A DNA stretch of 9,086 bases from Candidatus Cloacimonadota bacterium (GCA_018654125.1 JABIME010000314.1:1-9086), one strand, 5' to 3'; shown: positions 1 to 7,688, numbered from the stretch's first letter. A program made the numbers and translations. Notes: generated from the letters alone by a model not told the origin.

Positions 1-207
1 ATGATCTTCCATAAAGGAGAAAAACAAGCAGTTTATGAGATGCGAACTCATTTTTCTCATTACACCAAAGGCCTAAGAGGTGGAGCACAAATTAGAAACA
101 GAATAAACAAATTATTTGATGTTGAAACAATCCTATCGCTTGTAGAAGAATTATACCATACTCAACATATACCGGAGAATGAAAGTGGATCAGAAAAAGC
201 TGAATAA
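1..207 (+). CDS. dusB: tRNA-dihydrouridine synthase (DusB/NifR3 type), C-terminal fragment
   Basis: This is the last 68 codons of a gene that begins before the window; the ATG at position 1 is probably internal. Dus enzymes are cytoplasmic flavoproteins that reduce uridines of the tRNA D-loop to dihydrouridine using NAD(P)H. The fragment matches the C-terminal helical tRNA-binding part of the DusB/NifR3 family. The pattern 'GEKQAVYEMRTHFSHYTKGL' (residues 6-25), followed by R-x-R-I-N near residue 34 and a leucine-rich last helix, corresponds to the family pattern GE..AV.EMR.H..WY.KG...R..IN. The FMN-binding barrel and catalytic cysteine lie outside the window, so activity cannot be judged. 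The stop (TAA, 205-207) falls 29 bases inside the next gene, which suggests one transcript and translational coupling. The DusB subgroup is recalled from sequence patterns only; another Dus subfamily is possible. Confidence 0.85.
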   Translation: MIFHKGEKQAVYEMRTHFSHYTKGLRGGAQIRNRINKLFDVETILSLVEELYHTQHIPENESGSEKAE

Positions 208-1072
208 TATTCTCTGGCAGGCTAAGATGCAGTTAAGCAAAAATTGGCTGGAATCGAAAAGAATTCTACAAAAAGGATTGAAGGAGTTCCCACGTAGCAC
301 AGAGTTACTTCTATTCATGGCAGAGATCTACTTTAGTAAAAAACTTTATAGAAAGGCAGTTGGTGTGTATCATAAAGTGTTAAAAGTAGAACCAAAAAAC
401 GAAACTGCTACCTTTCAGTTGGCTAATGCTTTTATGGCGATAAGCGAATACAAATTAGCTATAGATTATTACAATATGCTAAATGCAAACTTCCCCGAAT
501 TGCTTTATAATAAAGCCTTTGCATATTCTAAAATTGGTAGGAACGATAAGAGCATTGAAATCTTGAAACCTATTTTTAATTACAAGATCTCATCACTGCT
601 TCCCTACATTTTTCTGGCTGAATTGTTCTTTTTAGATGGTAAGCATGATGAATCTATAAACACTTTAGAAAAAGCTGAGCAGAAATTTGGAAAACGAGGA
701 AATATTAGCTACCTAAAGGGATTGGCATATTTTAATTTGCATAATACATTAAAAGCCTATATTGAATTTGATACAGCAGAAAAGCTAAAGATAAATTCTG
801 CTAATTTTTATAAGAATTTTGCACTTACTTGCGATAAGATAGGTAAAACAGACAAAGCAATAACTCTGCTAATGAACGGCATCAAGAAGAATCCATTCGA
901 CCCTATTGTTTATATTGAACTAATACAAATATATATAGATCACAACAGATATGGTGAAGCATTTTCGGTTGCTGAGCTTTCTAAGAAAAATGTACCTTAC
1001 TCTGTTACGTTATCTATGCTTTACGATAAGATAGTATTGTATCTTGAAGATAAAAAAAACAGAGAAGAATAG
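179..1072 (+). CDS. TPR-repeat protein, cytoplasmic, function unknown
   Basis: A 297-residue all-helical protein built from tetratricopeptide repeats, which normally form a scaffold for protein-protein contacts. TPR-like 34-residue units are visible from about residue 40 onwards, for example 'LLLFMAEIYFSKKLYRKAVG' (43-62), 'ATFQLANAFMAISEYKLAID' (77-96), the 'KAFAYSKIGRNDKSIEIL' unit (112-129), 'SYLKGLAYFNLHNTLKAYIE' (177-196) and 'NFALTCDKIGKTDKAITLL' (213-231). There is no signal peptide, membrane segment or enzymatic motif, so it is predicted to be soluble. The ATG at 179 overlaps the end of the dus gene by 29 bases. The only purine-rich motif upstream (GGAG, 174-177) sits one base from that ATG, too close to act as a normal ribosome site, so initiation may rely on translation of the upstream gene. 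A later in-frame ATG at 227 is the alternative. The cardiolipin synthase gene follows after 16 bases. The partner of the TPR scaffold is unknown. Confidence 0.8.
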   Translation: MKVDQKKLNNILWQAKMQLSKNWLESKRILQKGLKEFPRSTELLLFMAEIYFSKKLYRKAVGVYHKVLKVEPKNETATFQLANAFMAISEYKLAIDYYNMLNANFPELLYNKAFAYSKIGRNDKSIEILKPIFNYKISSLLPYIFLAELFFLDGKHDESINTLEKAEQKFGKRGNISYLKGLAYFNLHNTLKAYIEFDTAEKLKINSANFYKNFALTCDKIGKTDKAITLLMNGIKKNPFDPIVYIELIQIYIDHNRYGEAFSVAELSKKNVPYSVTLSMLYDKIVLYLEDKKNREE

Positions 1073-1073
1073 T

Positions 1074-1079
1074 AAGGGA
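1074..1079 (+). promoter_or_regulatory. Ribosome binding site for cls
   Basis: AAGGGA begins just after the stop codon of the TPR gene (TAG, 1070-1072) and lies nine bases before the ATG at 1089. It is the only Shine-Dalgarno-like stretch nearby and favours 1089 over the out-of-frame ATG at 1082. Confidence 0.5.
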
Positions 1080-1088
1080 AGATGGTAG

Positions 1089-2519
1089 ATGATCGGTTTT
1101 AAAATAGTCTGGTGGATAGTTGTAGTAGCATTTTACATTTTGGGAATATTAGCAGCGTTAGATGCTATCTGGAAAGGCAGAACTTCTCAAGGCTCAGTAG
1201 GTTGGGCTATCTTCCTTATTAGTTTCCCATACCTGGCAGTTCCACTTTACTGGATGTTCGGTGACAGAAAGTTCCACGGCTATATTAATGCACGTAGGTC
1301 TGGTGATCTTAAAATAAATAACATAGCCAGAGACCTTAAAGTAAAATTTAAAAACAACGATCTCATCTCAGAAGATGAAAACCCCGATTTTACTGTAATA
1401 GAAGCGTTAGCAAGAATGCCTTTTACTTGTTACAACAAAGCAGAAGTGCTAATAAACGGCGATGCTACATTTGAAGCAATTTTTAAGGGAATCGATGAAG
1501 CACAAAACTATATTCTAGTCCAATTTTATAAGATAAACGATGATAAACTGGGAACGACCTTGCAAACAAAACTTATAAAGAAGGCTAAAGAGGGAGTACG
1601 AATTTATCTGTTGTATGATGACATCGGTTGTACACCTGTGCCCAGCTCTTATATGGAAACAATGCGCAACAACGGCATTGCAGTTCATAACTTTAAAAGC
1701 AGGAAAGGCTGGGCTTACCGGCTTCGTCTTAACTTCCGTAATCATCGTAAAATTGTAGTTGTAGATGGCTTAACTGCTTATGTTGGTGGGCTGAATGTTA
1801 CAGATAAATATATGGGAATTCATCCTAAATATGGTTTCTGGCGAGATACACATGTAAAAATAGAAGGACCTTCCGTGCAGAGTGTTCAACTGCCGTTCAT
1901 CTCCGATTGGTATTGGGCAACTAACCAAGTTCCCGAACTTAATTGGGAACCAACCTACAAAAAGGATTGGAAAAATAACGTTTTGGTATTACCAAGCGGA
2001 CCGGCAGATGAACTGGAAACCTGCGGGATCTTCTTTGTGCATGCTATAAACTCAGCTAAAAAAAGGTTATGGATAATTAGCCCATATTTTGTGCCGGATC
2101 AGCAGGTTTTGTGTGCTTTGCAATTAGCAGGATTACGGGGTGTTGATGTAAGACTTATGATACCAGAAAAATCTGACCTGCTAATTACAAACCTCTCTGC
2201 ACTATCTTACTTACAGGATATTACCAAAGTTGGCATTAAAGTATATAGATACAAAAAAGGTTTTTTACATCAAAAAACAATGCTTATAGATGATGATAAA
2301 GCTATGATTGGTACTGCCAACCTAGATAACCGCTCTATTCGTATAAACTTTGAGATAAACATTTTATTTAGTAGCACAAAATTTGCTAAAAAAATGGAAG
2401 ATATGATGATAGAAGATTTTGCCAACAGCTTTCAAATAACCGAAGAAGACTACACAAAAAAACCATTATGGTATAAACTAGCTGTTAAAGTTGCGAGATT
2501 ATTAGCACCGATACAATAA
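1089..2519 (+). CDS. cls: Cardiolipin synthase (phospholipase D superfamily)
   Basis: A 476-residue membrane-bound cardiolipin synthase, which joins two phosphatidylglycerol molecules to give cardiolipin and glycerol at the inner membrane. Two N-terminal membrane segments are visible (about residues 4-24 and 36-56), then a two-lobed PLD fold with one HKD motif in each half: H219-R-K221 with D226, followed by 'YVGGLN', and H394-Q-K396 with D401, followed by 'MIGTANLDNRS'. Both motifs are intact, so the enzyme should be active. Length and arrangement match the usual ClsA-type enzyme (about 480 residues). The start at 1089 is supported by a purine-rich AAGGGA at 1074-1079, nine bases upstream. 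The ATG at 1082 is in another frame. It is the last gene of the dus-TPR-cls run and ends 84 bases from the convergent nuclease gene. A general PLD-family phosphatidyltransferase is the only serious alternative. Confidence 0.95.
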   Translation: MIGFKIVWWIVVVAFYILGILAALDAIWKGRTSQGSVGWAIFLISFPYLAVPLYWMFGDRKFHGYINARRSGDLKINNIARDLKVKFKNNDLISEDENPDFTVIEALARMPFTCYNKAEVLINGDATFEAIFKGIDEAQNYILVQFYKINDDKLGTTLQTKLIKKAKEGVRIYLLYDDIGCTPVPSSYMETMRNNGIAVHNFKSRKGWAYRLRLNFRNHRKIVVVDGLTAYVGGLNVTDKYMGIHPKYGFWRDTHVKIEGPSVQSVQLPFISDWYWATNQVPELNWEPTYKKDWKNNVLVLPSGPADELETCGIFFVHAINSAKKRLWIISPYFVPDQQVLCALQLAGLRGVDVRLMIPEKSDLLITNLSALSYLQDITKVGIKVYRYKKGFLHQKTMLIDDDKAMIGTANLDNRSIRINFEINILFSSTKFAKKMEDMMIEDFANSFQITEEDYTKKPLWYKLAVKVARLLAPIQ

Positions 2520-2603
2520 AATTTCTAATTATCATCTACAATATATTTATATGCATTTACACACTCATGATTATTAGTAATAAATTTATTTATTTCTATT
2601 TAT
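2520..2603. other. Convergent AT-rich gap between cls and the nuclease gene
   Basis: This 84-base spacer lies between two genes that end facing each other. The only notable structure is a perfect inverted repeat TTATTA-G-TAATAA at 2571-2583, made only of A and T pairs with a one-base centre, so a stable hairpin is unlikely. I see no GC-rich stem followed by a T run in either direction. A bidirectional terminator is expected by position but is not demonstrated. Confidence 0.4.
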
Positions 2604-4904
2604 TCATACATCCATTAACTCTGCTAAAGAAACAGCAAATGGAAGCGCTGAACCTCGAGCTGCTTTAAAACCATGTAGCTTTCTTACATCCCATTCTTTT
2701 GCATTAAACTCATTACTTGGCATTTTTTCAATATCGTATACTAAATAAAACTCATGTGATGGATTTATATATCCTTTTTTTTCTATATCAGATTTTGAAA
2801 AGATACGCGGTTCATTCCTTGTAATTTTATATATCTCATTTGTAACAAGATCACCATGCTGGTGCAGTAGTATGTAATCTGCATCAGCAGTCTTAGGACT
2901 AATTGGAATTGAGCCTCTGTCGCTTCCCATTCTAAAATTGTAATATCCATTCTGAATTAATTTGTCGTGTTTTTCATTTTTGAAACCAATTATAACAAAT
3001 CTTTCTGAAGGTGGAGAAACTCTTCTGTTATCCTCATAGTCAATGATGGAATCAGAGAGATATTTTTTATCTAGTTCTTTATGAATGTTGTATTTTTTGT
3101 ATGAAAGTCTCTCTCTTTGTGAAATTCGATTTCTCAGATTTAAAACAACCTTTGAAATGAAATCTCTCAAAAACTGCGTTCCGTCATTATCTTTTGAAGG
3201 TCTCACAGTAAAGGCACCGAGTCCCGGAATTATCTCATGAAAACCTTTCATAGGTTGTTCTTGCTCCGTACCGGGATAAAGAACATAAGCTCCACCGGTT
3301 CTGCGGATTGCATCTTTGTAGGCATGCATTTTAAGAAGATCAGCTCTTTTATATGTTCCCTCTCTTTGCTCTAATTTTTCAGCATTCAGAATTTTCCCAC
3401 TCATCTCAGGATCATCAGGGATATCTTCCCCGACAATATCTTCAAAATAATCTATTTTGTATTTTGCATCAAAATGGATATGAACTATCATTTCCTGTTT
3501 TTCTGCATCTTCTCTTTTTATTCCTTCCGGCCAGAAAGACAGCGTGTAATCAGGTCTCATACTTTTCGTCCAGCTACCACCTTTCGGATATTTCTTATTA
3601 CCGCTGAACGTTCTATTATAGCAGAATTCAATTTCTAGATTTCTGACTGAATTTTTGAATACACCTTCCAGTACTAATTTTTTCCCTGATTTTAGCTTCA
3701 AACCCAAGCCATCATCAGATGAAACTATCAGATTTTTCATAGAACTTGAACTGATTTCAAAAATTTCTTTTAATAAATCTATGAGTTTGAAGAACAACCA
3801 GTATTCATAAAGTATTGCAATATCACGTTTTCCTGCTTTATAAACATCTTCCCCGCCTTTCCAAATTAATTTAGCAGCAAGATCGAATAAAAGCCAGACT
3901 CTCAAAATCTCCCGATAGCCTTCCTTCCTTTGAAGGACTGGACTATTTAATGGCAATGTTCTCGGTCGTGAAATCTGTCGGAAAAGATTATGATCAAGGA
4001 TTTCTTCAAGTTGAGTTTCCAATTTAGATGCTTCTTTAAAAGCTCTGGAAGCTGAACCTTTATTATGTTCCAGGATACTCCGTACATCAGAACAAAATGA
4101 TGTAAAAACCTGCATGGCATGTTTTATAAAACGGTTTTCTGCCGTATCAACCGTTTCTGTTTTTTGTACAACAGTTATTTTAGCGGGGATGTCTTTTAAT
4201 ATATTATTTTGTCTCAAAGAATGGGAGTCAGGTAGAATAATTCTGTTTTTTCGTGAAACTATCTGTTTAAGATGAGAAGAATTTAATCTGCTCATTCTTC
4301 TGATATCAATATTCTCTTCGATGTTTGACCAGGAAGTAACCGGATCAGAGATTATTCTATTTACTGATTGCTTGAATTCATCAGAATCTAATATGGATTT
4401 TATAAAGGCGAATCTTTGATACAATGTTTCCGGGTTCAGCTCATGATCTGGTGTAAAACTCTGTGTAACTGGTGAAGTATGAAGCATCAGCAGATCAGTG
4501 CATTTTTCTGCAATAAATTCCAGCATGAATCTATAATCTTCACGATAACTGGTTTTTACTGATCTTACTTCCAGATCTACTTTCGAGATTATTCCCGATT
4601 TAAAATCAATAATGTCTAAGGTTAATGTGCCTACAAAAATACCGGTATTTATTCTGCCGCATGATTTGTTTGCTTTTGATTTTGAAACAATCTTACTTTT
4701 GTTACCAAGTTGATAGTTCTCACTAAGTTTGTATTCATATGTACATCCTTCCATTAGCTGTACTATCGCTTCACCGTTTTCTGAAGCAGTTTCGGCATCT
4801 TCTATCCAGATTTGTTTATCATTTTTAGATTCAGCAAATAAAACTAAAGTAATTTCTTGATTGAGATTATTCTCTATCTCAATATTGTATTTTGAATAGT
4901 ACAT
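2604..4904 (-). CDS. McrC-like nuclease, DUF2357 plus PD-(D/E)XK (DUF524/PDDEXK_7) with C-terminal extension
   Basis: A 766-residue protein predicted to be the nuclease subunit of an McrBC-like system, driven by the NTPase encoded just upstream. The first 115 residues are mostly beta strand. Residues about 120-340 look like DUF2357, including the family signature 'TAENRFIKH' (254-262). The nuclease core follows: helix 'YEYWLFFKL' with E367, then 'MRPDYTLSF' with P451-D452, then 'HFDAKYKI' with D479-A-K481, and helix 'DLLKMHAYKDAI' (522-533). Together these give a complete PD-(D/E)XK active site as in DUF524/PDDEXK_7 proteins, so cleavage activity is likely intact. Residues about 632-730 form an additional domain that resembles a PUA/EVE-like fold by eye (see findings). 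The ATG at 4904 is three bases after the TAA of the motor gene. There is no good Shine-Dalgarno, so it is probably translationally coupled. No signal or membrane segment is seen. The family call is firm; the restriction role is inferred from context. Confidence 0.85.
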   Translation of the reverse strand: MYYSKYNIEIENNLNQEITLVLFAESKNDKQIWIEDAETASENGEAIVQLMEGCTYEYKLSENYQLGNKSKIVSKSKANKSCGRINTGIFVGTLTLDIIDFKSGIISKVDLEVRSVKTSYREDYRFMLEFIAEKCTDLLMLHTSPVTQSFTPDHELNPETLYQRFAFIKSILDSDEFKQSVNRIISDPVTSWSNIEENIDIRRMSRLNSSHLKQIVSRKNRIILPDSHSLRQNNILKDIPAKITVVQKTETVDTAENRFIKHAMQVFTSFCSDVRSILEHNKGSASRAFKEASKLETQLEEILDHNLFRQISRPRTLPLNSPVLQRKEGYREILRVWLLFDLAAKLIWKGGEDVYKAGKRDIAILYEYWLFFKLIDLLKEIFEISSSSMKNLIVSSDDGLGLKLKSGKKLVLEGVFKNSVRNLEIEFCYNRTFSGNKKYPKGGSWTKSMRPDYTLSFWPEGIKREDAEKQEMIVHIHFDAKYKIDYFEDIVGEDIPDDPEMSGKILNAEKLEQREGTYKRADLLKMHAYKDAIRRTGGAYVLYPGTEQEQPMKGFHEIIPGLGAFTVRPSKDNDGTQFLRDFISKVVLNLRNRISQRERLSYKKYNIHKELDKKYLSDSIIDYEDNRRVSPPSERFVIIGFKNEKHDKLIQNGYYNFRMGSDRGSIPISPKTADADYILLHQHGDLVTNEIYKITRNEPRIFSKSDIEKKGYINPSHEFYLVYDIEKMPSNEFNAKEWDVRKLHGFKAARGSALPFAVSLAELMDV

Positions 4905-4907
4905 TGT

Positions 4908-7508
4908 TTATGCTTCAGCGAAACTAGTAAAACCGTCTTGAATAACCCTTTTCTTCATTCGCAATATCTTTTCCATTGATAGTTTGAAACGAATTTTGTC
5001 ATTATCAATATCCATATTTTCATCAAAGATAATTTTATTTAAATCAGCTCCTATATTTGGGTTCTTTCCCTTCTTCAATTTAAGCAACTCTTCTTTATGT
5101 TCATCGTTTAAGCATAGAATTGCTAATGAATTTAAAACCGGTTCCATTTTTTTACGGGAACCATGTAGTTTGGGTAAAAGCTTCTGCAGTACTGCCGCAT
5201 CTATCATATCTTCAATTGCAAAAGTTGCTTTTTCACCTTTGGTTAATGTATTCAGTTTTGAACAAAAGCTATAAATCTCGGATGCTGTTCTATAGCCGAA
5301 TTCAGCTCCCATCTTCTTAAGTTCATCAAAGAATTCTAATAGAGTTTTGTTAAGTGTTTCAGATTCTTTAAAATTATCAGGCTTTTCTTTTGCTAATTTC
5401 ACAAAATCTGAAGCCATTCCAACACCTTTTCCATTTATCAAATCCAAATCTGGTTTAGCAGGATTCTCCAGGAAATTTTCCAATTCACTGTCAGTAACTC
5501 TAAATTCGATTACATTTGCTCTATCCAGAACTTTCGGGCTGAACATATAGGTTGTTTCATCAATATTTACTGTACCAATTACAAATAGATTTTTAGGTAA
5601 TTTTACTTTGTCAGGGATATCATCCTTCCAATCACTCAAACTTTGGTGCAGTGGAATTTCTTCACCTGACTCCATTGCACTTAAGAAGTCTGCAAAATAA
5701 CGCTCTACATGACTCAAATTCATTTCATCGAGAATTAGAAAATATGGTTTTGTAGGATTACCCTTTGCGTTTAGAATAAGTTCAAGCACACCATTCTCCG
5801 GTGTAACATATTTGCCTGTTTCAAGTGCATTTGGGTAACCAAGTAAAGGTTCACGGTTTGTCCAATCAGCTCCAACAGGGATAAGCAGATATTGACTTAA
5901 AATGTTACTCCCTATTGGGTTAATAAATGAAACATTAACTTTATCTCCAATTTCATAATTAGTGTTTAGATTATATTTCTTTTCATAAAACAGCTGTAAT
6001 GGATTATAGAGTTGTGCATCAATGATTTGATTATCAATCCTGATTTGAATATCCTTATCGATCCATTTTATATATTTGGTTCTAGCCTCATTAGGCAGTG
6101 TCCAACCTCTATGTTCTATTGCACTTTTATTAACAGGAAGAGAAAATGAAAATTCTTCCTTGTTAATATTTTCTTTACTTTCGCAAATCCAGGTTACAAA
6201 AGCTTGTGCCAATTTTGTTTTACCTGAACCTGATAAACCAGTTAAAATAACAAATGGTTTAGAAGATAATGATGCAAGAAATCGATAGATAAGACTTTTA
6301 TCAAAATGAAAACCAATATTACTGACATCTTGGTAGAATTTATCAGTTATTGATGTGTCAAATTCATAAACCTCTTCTTTATTTATTGAATCTATTGAAT
6401 TAGGTTTACCATTTCTCACAAAATTTTGTTTGTATTCATTAATTATGGCTATTAAATCACTATCAATATTTTGCTTATAATTTTCATCAAGTTCGCTTAT
6501 ATTGTAAGCCTTAAACAAGTAAGATGTTCCATAACGTTGAGGTGGCATCAAATTGTTTTCTTGAAAATATTGGGTTATTGTTTTTCCAGTAGTGCTATTT
6601 CCCCATTTATCAGATGGTTTATTGGTTTCACTAATACCATAAGCTAAAATTAATATACCATGTTCTTTATAATACAAATATACAGGGTAAATTCCATCAG
6701 AGACTTTTTGATCTTCTAATAAGAAAGCTATCCATGGTATTTTAGCTGAATTACCTGCGCCAAAACTTACTTTAACATTTGTATCGTAAAAGATCTTTGT
6801 ATAATCTGAAGTATGTAAATCTGTTGTTTGCGATTGATTTATAAATTTTATTAGAGTTGGGTAAAAGTTTGTGAAAAAATTATCAATTAATTTTATACCT
6901 TCCTCGACAGCAGTTCCATAATGTGTTAGATGATTTATATGATGAAAATCCATTTCAGTGTTTAAAGTATTTAAATATTTAAATGCTCCAGATAAGCTTC
7001 TATACTTTTCCTTAAAACTCTTTTTTTTAGTAGTTATGTTAATGCCTAATTTTCTTAGAAATCTTTCAGTCTTATTATTCCAATATGGTAGAGTTGCAGG
7101 ATATTTTGCACCCAAAATTGGAGACCAGAAAGATTTAGCAAATACATCTATTTTGTAGGAACCATTTAGCACTTTATGACACTTCTCGATTGGATCATCT
7201 TCTGAATCAACGATATATTTAAGATTTCTTTTAATGAGATTTAAATTGTTTCTCATTCTTGCCTCACCTAAACGCATTTGTACAGGACCTTCTAACATTC
7301 TGGGATAAGCAAATACTTTAGCAAAAAAATCATCCTCTGTGGCATTTATTAAAAAATCTTTATTTATTAAGAAATCGTTAATATAAGTTTCAATTCGATG
7401 TAAGTAGTCAATATAGTCCTCTTCTCTTGTATAATTTTCATACCAAATTAAATAATTTCTCATTAGAACATGTAGTTGTTCATCTGTAATGTTAAATGGA
7501 TTGTTCAT
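4908..7508 (-). CDS. McrB-like AAA+ NTPase with DUF3578 (MrcB_N) domain
   Basis: An 866-residue motor subunit of an McrBC-like system, predicted to bind target nucleic acid through its N-terminal part and to drive the nuclease encoded directly downstream. From the N-terminus: a helical module (1-190) containing 'FWSPILGAKYPATLPYWNNK' (127-146); a DUF3578-like domain at about 195-365 with the typical 'FGAGNSAKIPWIAFL' (249-263) and 'DGIYPVYLYY' (271-280); then an AAA+ domain with Walker A GLSGSGKT (424-431), the McrB-type 'PVGADWTNREPLLGYPNAL' (544-562), Walker B 'YFLILDE' (589-595), the signature 'TVNIDETT' (646-653), 'SPKVLDRA' (657-664) with a candidate arginine finger R663, and a C-terminal 'FGYR' (737-740) in the sensor-2 region. 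In E. coli McrB the signature is N-T-A-D, which confers GTP specificity; here it is N-I-D-E. The start at 7508 is set by a good GAGGAG six bases upstream. A general AAA_5 ATPase is less likely given the DUF3578 and nuclease context. Confidence 0.88.
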   Translation of the reverse strand: MNNPFNITDEQLHVLMRNYLIWYENYTREEDYIDYLHRIETYINDFLINKDFLINATEDDFFAKVFAYPRMLEGPVQMRLGEARMRNNLNLIKRNLKYIVDSEDDPIEKCHKVLNGSYKIDVFAKSFWSPILGAKYPATLPYWNNKTERFLRKLGINITTKKKSFKEKYRSLSGAFKYLNTLNTEMDFHHINHLTHYGTAVEEGIKLIDNFFTNFYPTLIKFINQSQTTDLHTSDYTKIFYDTNVKVSFGAGNSAKIPWIAFLLEDQKVSDGIYPVYLYYKEHGILILAYGISETNKPSDKWGNSTTGKTITQYFQENNLMPPQRYGTSYLFKAYNISELDENYKQNIDSDLIAIINEYKQNFVRNGKPNSIDSINKEEVYEFDTSITDKFYQDVSNIGFHFDKSLIYRFLASLSSKPFVILTGLSGSGKTKLAQAFVTWICESKENINKEEFSFSLPVNKSAIEHRGWTLPNEARTKYIKWIDKDIQIRIDNQIIDAQLYNPLQLFYEKKYNLNTNYEIGDKVNVSFINPIGSNILSQYLLIPVGADWTNREPLLGYPNALETGKYVTPENGVLELILNAKGNPTKPYFLILDEMNLSHVERYFADFLSAMESGEEIPLHQSLSDWKDDIPDKVKLPKNLFVIGTVNIDETTYMFSPKVLDRANVIEFRVTDSELENFLENPAKPDLDLINGKGVGMASDFVKLAKEKPDNFKESETLNKTLLEFFDELKKMGAEFGYRTASEIYSFCSKLNTLTKGEKATFAIEDMIDAAVLQKLLPKLHGSRKKMEPVLNSLAILCLNDEHKEELLKLKKGKNPNIGADLNKIIFDENMDIDNDKIRFKLSMEKILRMKKRVIQDGFTSFAEA

Positions 7509-7514
7509 ATCTCA

Positions 7515-7520
7515 CTCCTC
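7515..7520 (-). promoter_or_regulatory. Strong ribosome binding site for the McrB-like gene
   Basis: On the - strand GAGGAG is followed by six bases (TGAGAT) and then the ATG at 7508. This near-consensus Shine-Dalgarno fixes the start. It contrasts with the downstream nuclease gene, which has none and appears to depend on coupling, so translation of the pair is probably controlled here. Confidence 0.7.
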
Positions 7521-7529
7521 AATTCATCT

Positions 7530-7658
7530 TCAATAGGTCTGTTTTGATGGAATTACTCCTCTCACACCACCTTTAGGATTTTGTTTAGCCAGCTACTTCA
7601 CCGGAATTGATTCCAGTTGAATTTGTTTTTCTTTTGAAAACCATTTAAGAGCATTGCC
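7530..7658 (-). pseudogene. Possible decayed coding remnant upstream of the McrB-like gene
   Basis: Read on the - strand from 7658 to 7530, this stretch gives 42 codons interrupted by one TAG (7593-7595). The two halves read 'GNALKWFSKEKQIQLESIPV' plus K and 'LAKQNPKGGVRGVIPSKQTY', and the composition looks protein-like. A single base change (TGG to TAG) would explain the break. It is bounded by stops at both ends, has no start codon in frame and no ribosome site, so it is not an active gene. I do not recognise the family. It may be leftover sequence of a neighbour replaced when the defence pair arrived, or a chance open stretch. Confidence 0.2.
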
Positions 7659-7672
7659 TCATACAATATTTT

Positions 7673-7688
7673 ATTATAAGGCATTATA
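7673..7688 (-). promoter_or_regulatory. Candidate -10 elements for the McrB-like operon
   Basis: Two perfect TATAAT hexamers occur on the - strand, at 7688-7683 and 7678-7673, in the gap between the pyrophosphohydrolase stop (7706) and the motor start (7508). Neither has a good TTGACA partner at the usual spacing, and the DNA is AT-rich, so this is only a plausible place for the operon's own promoter. The alternative is read-through from the upstream pyrophosphohydrolase gene on the same strand. Confidence 0.25.

Noticed and set aside
1515..1745. A 76-codon - strand open frame within cls.
   Set aside because: It overlaps the first HKD half of a clear cardiolipin synthase and shows no independent signal.
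2571..2583. Perfect inverted repeat TTATTA-G-TAATAA in the convergent gap, considered as a bidirectional terminator.
   Set aside because: Only A-T pairs and a one-base centre; a stable RNA hairpin is unlikely.
3353..3607. An 84-codon + strand open frame opposite the nuclease core.
   Set aside because: It is antisense to the PD-(D/E)XK active site, and its phenylalanine, leucine and serine-rich composition is what one expects from reading a coding strand backwards.
4984..5550. Three overlapping open frames on the + strand of 66-96 codons, antisense to the motor gene.
   Set aside because: They are the complement of well-conserved AAA+ coding sequence, have no recognisable domain and no ribosome sites; the - strand reading has all the family motifs.
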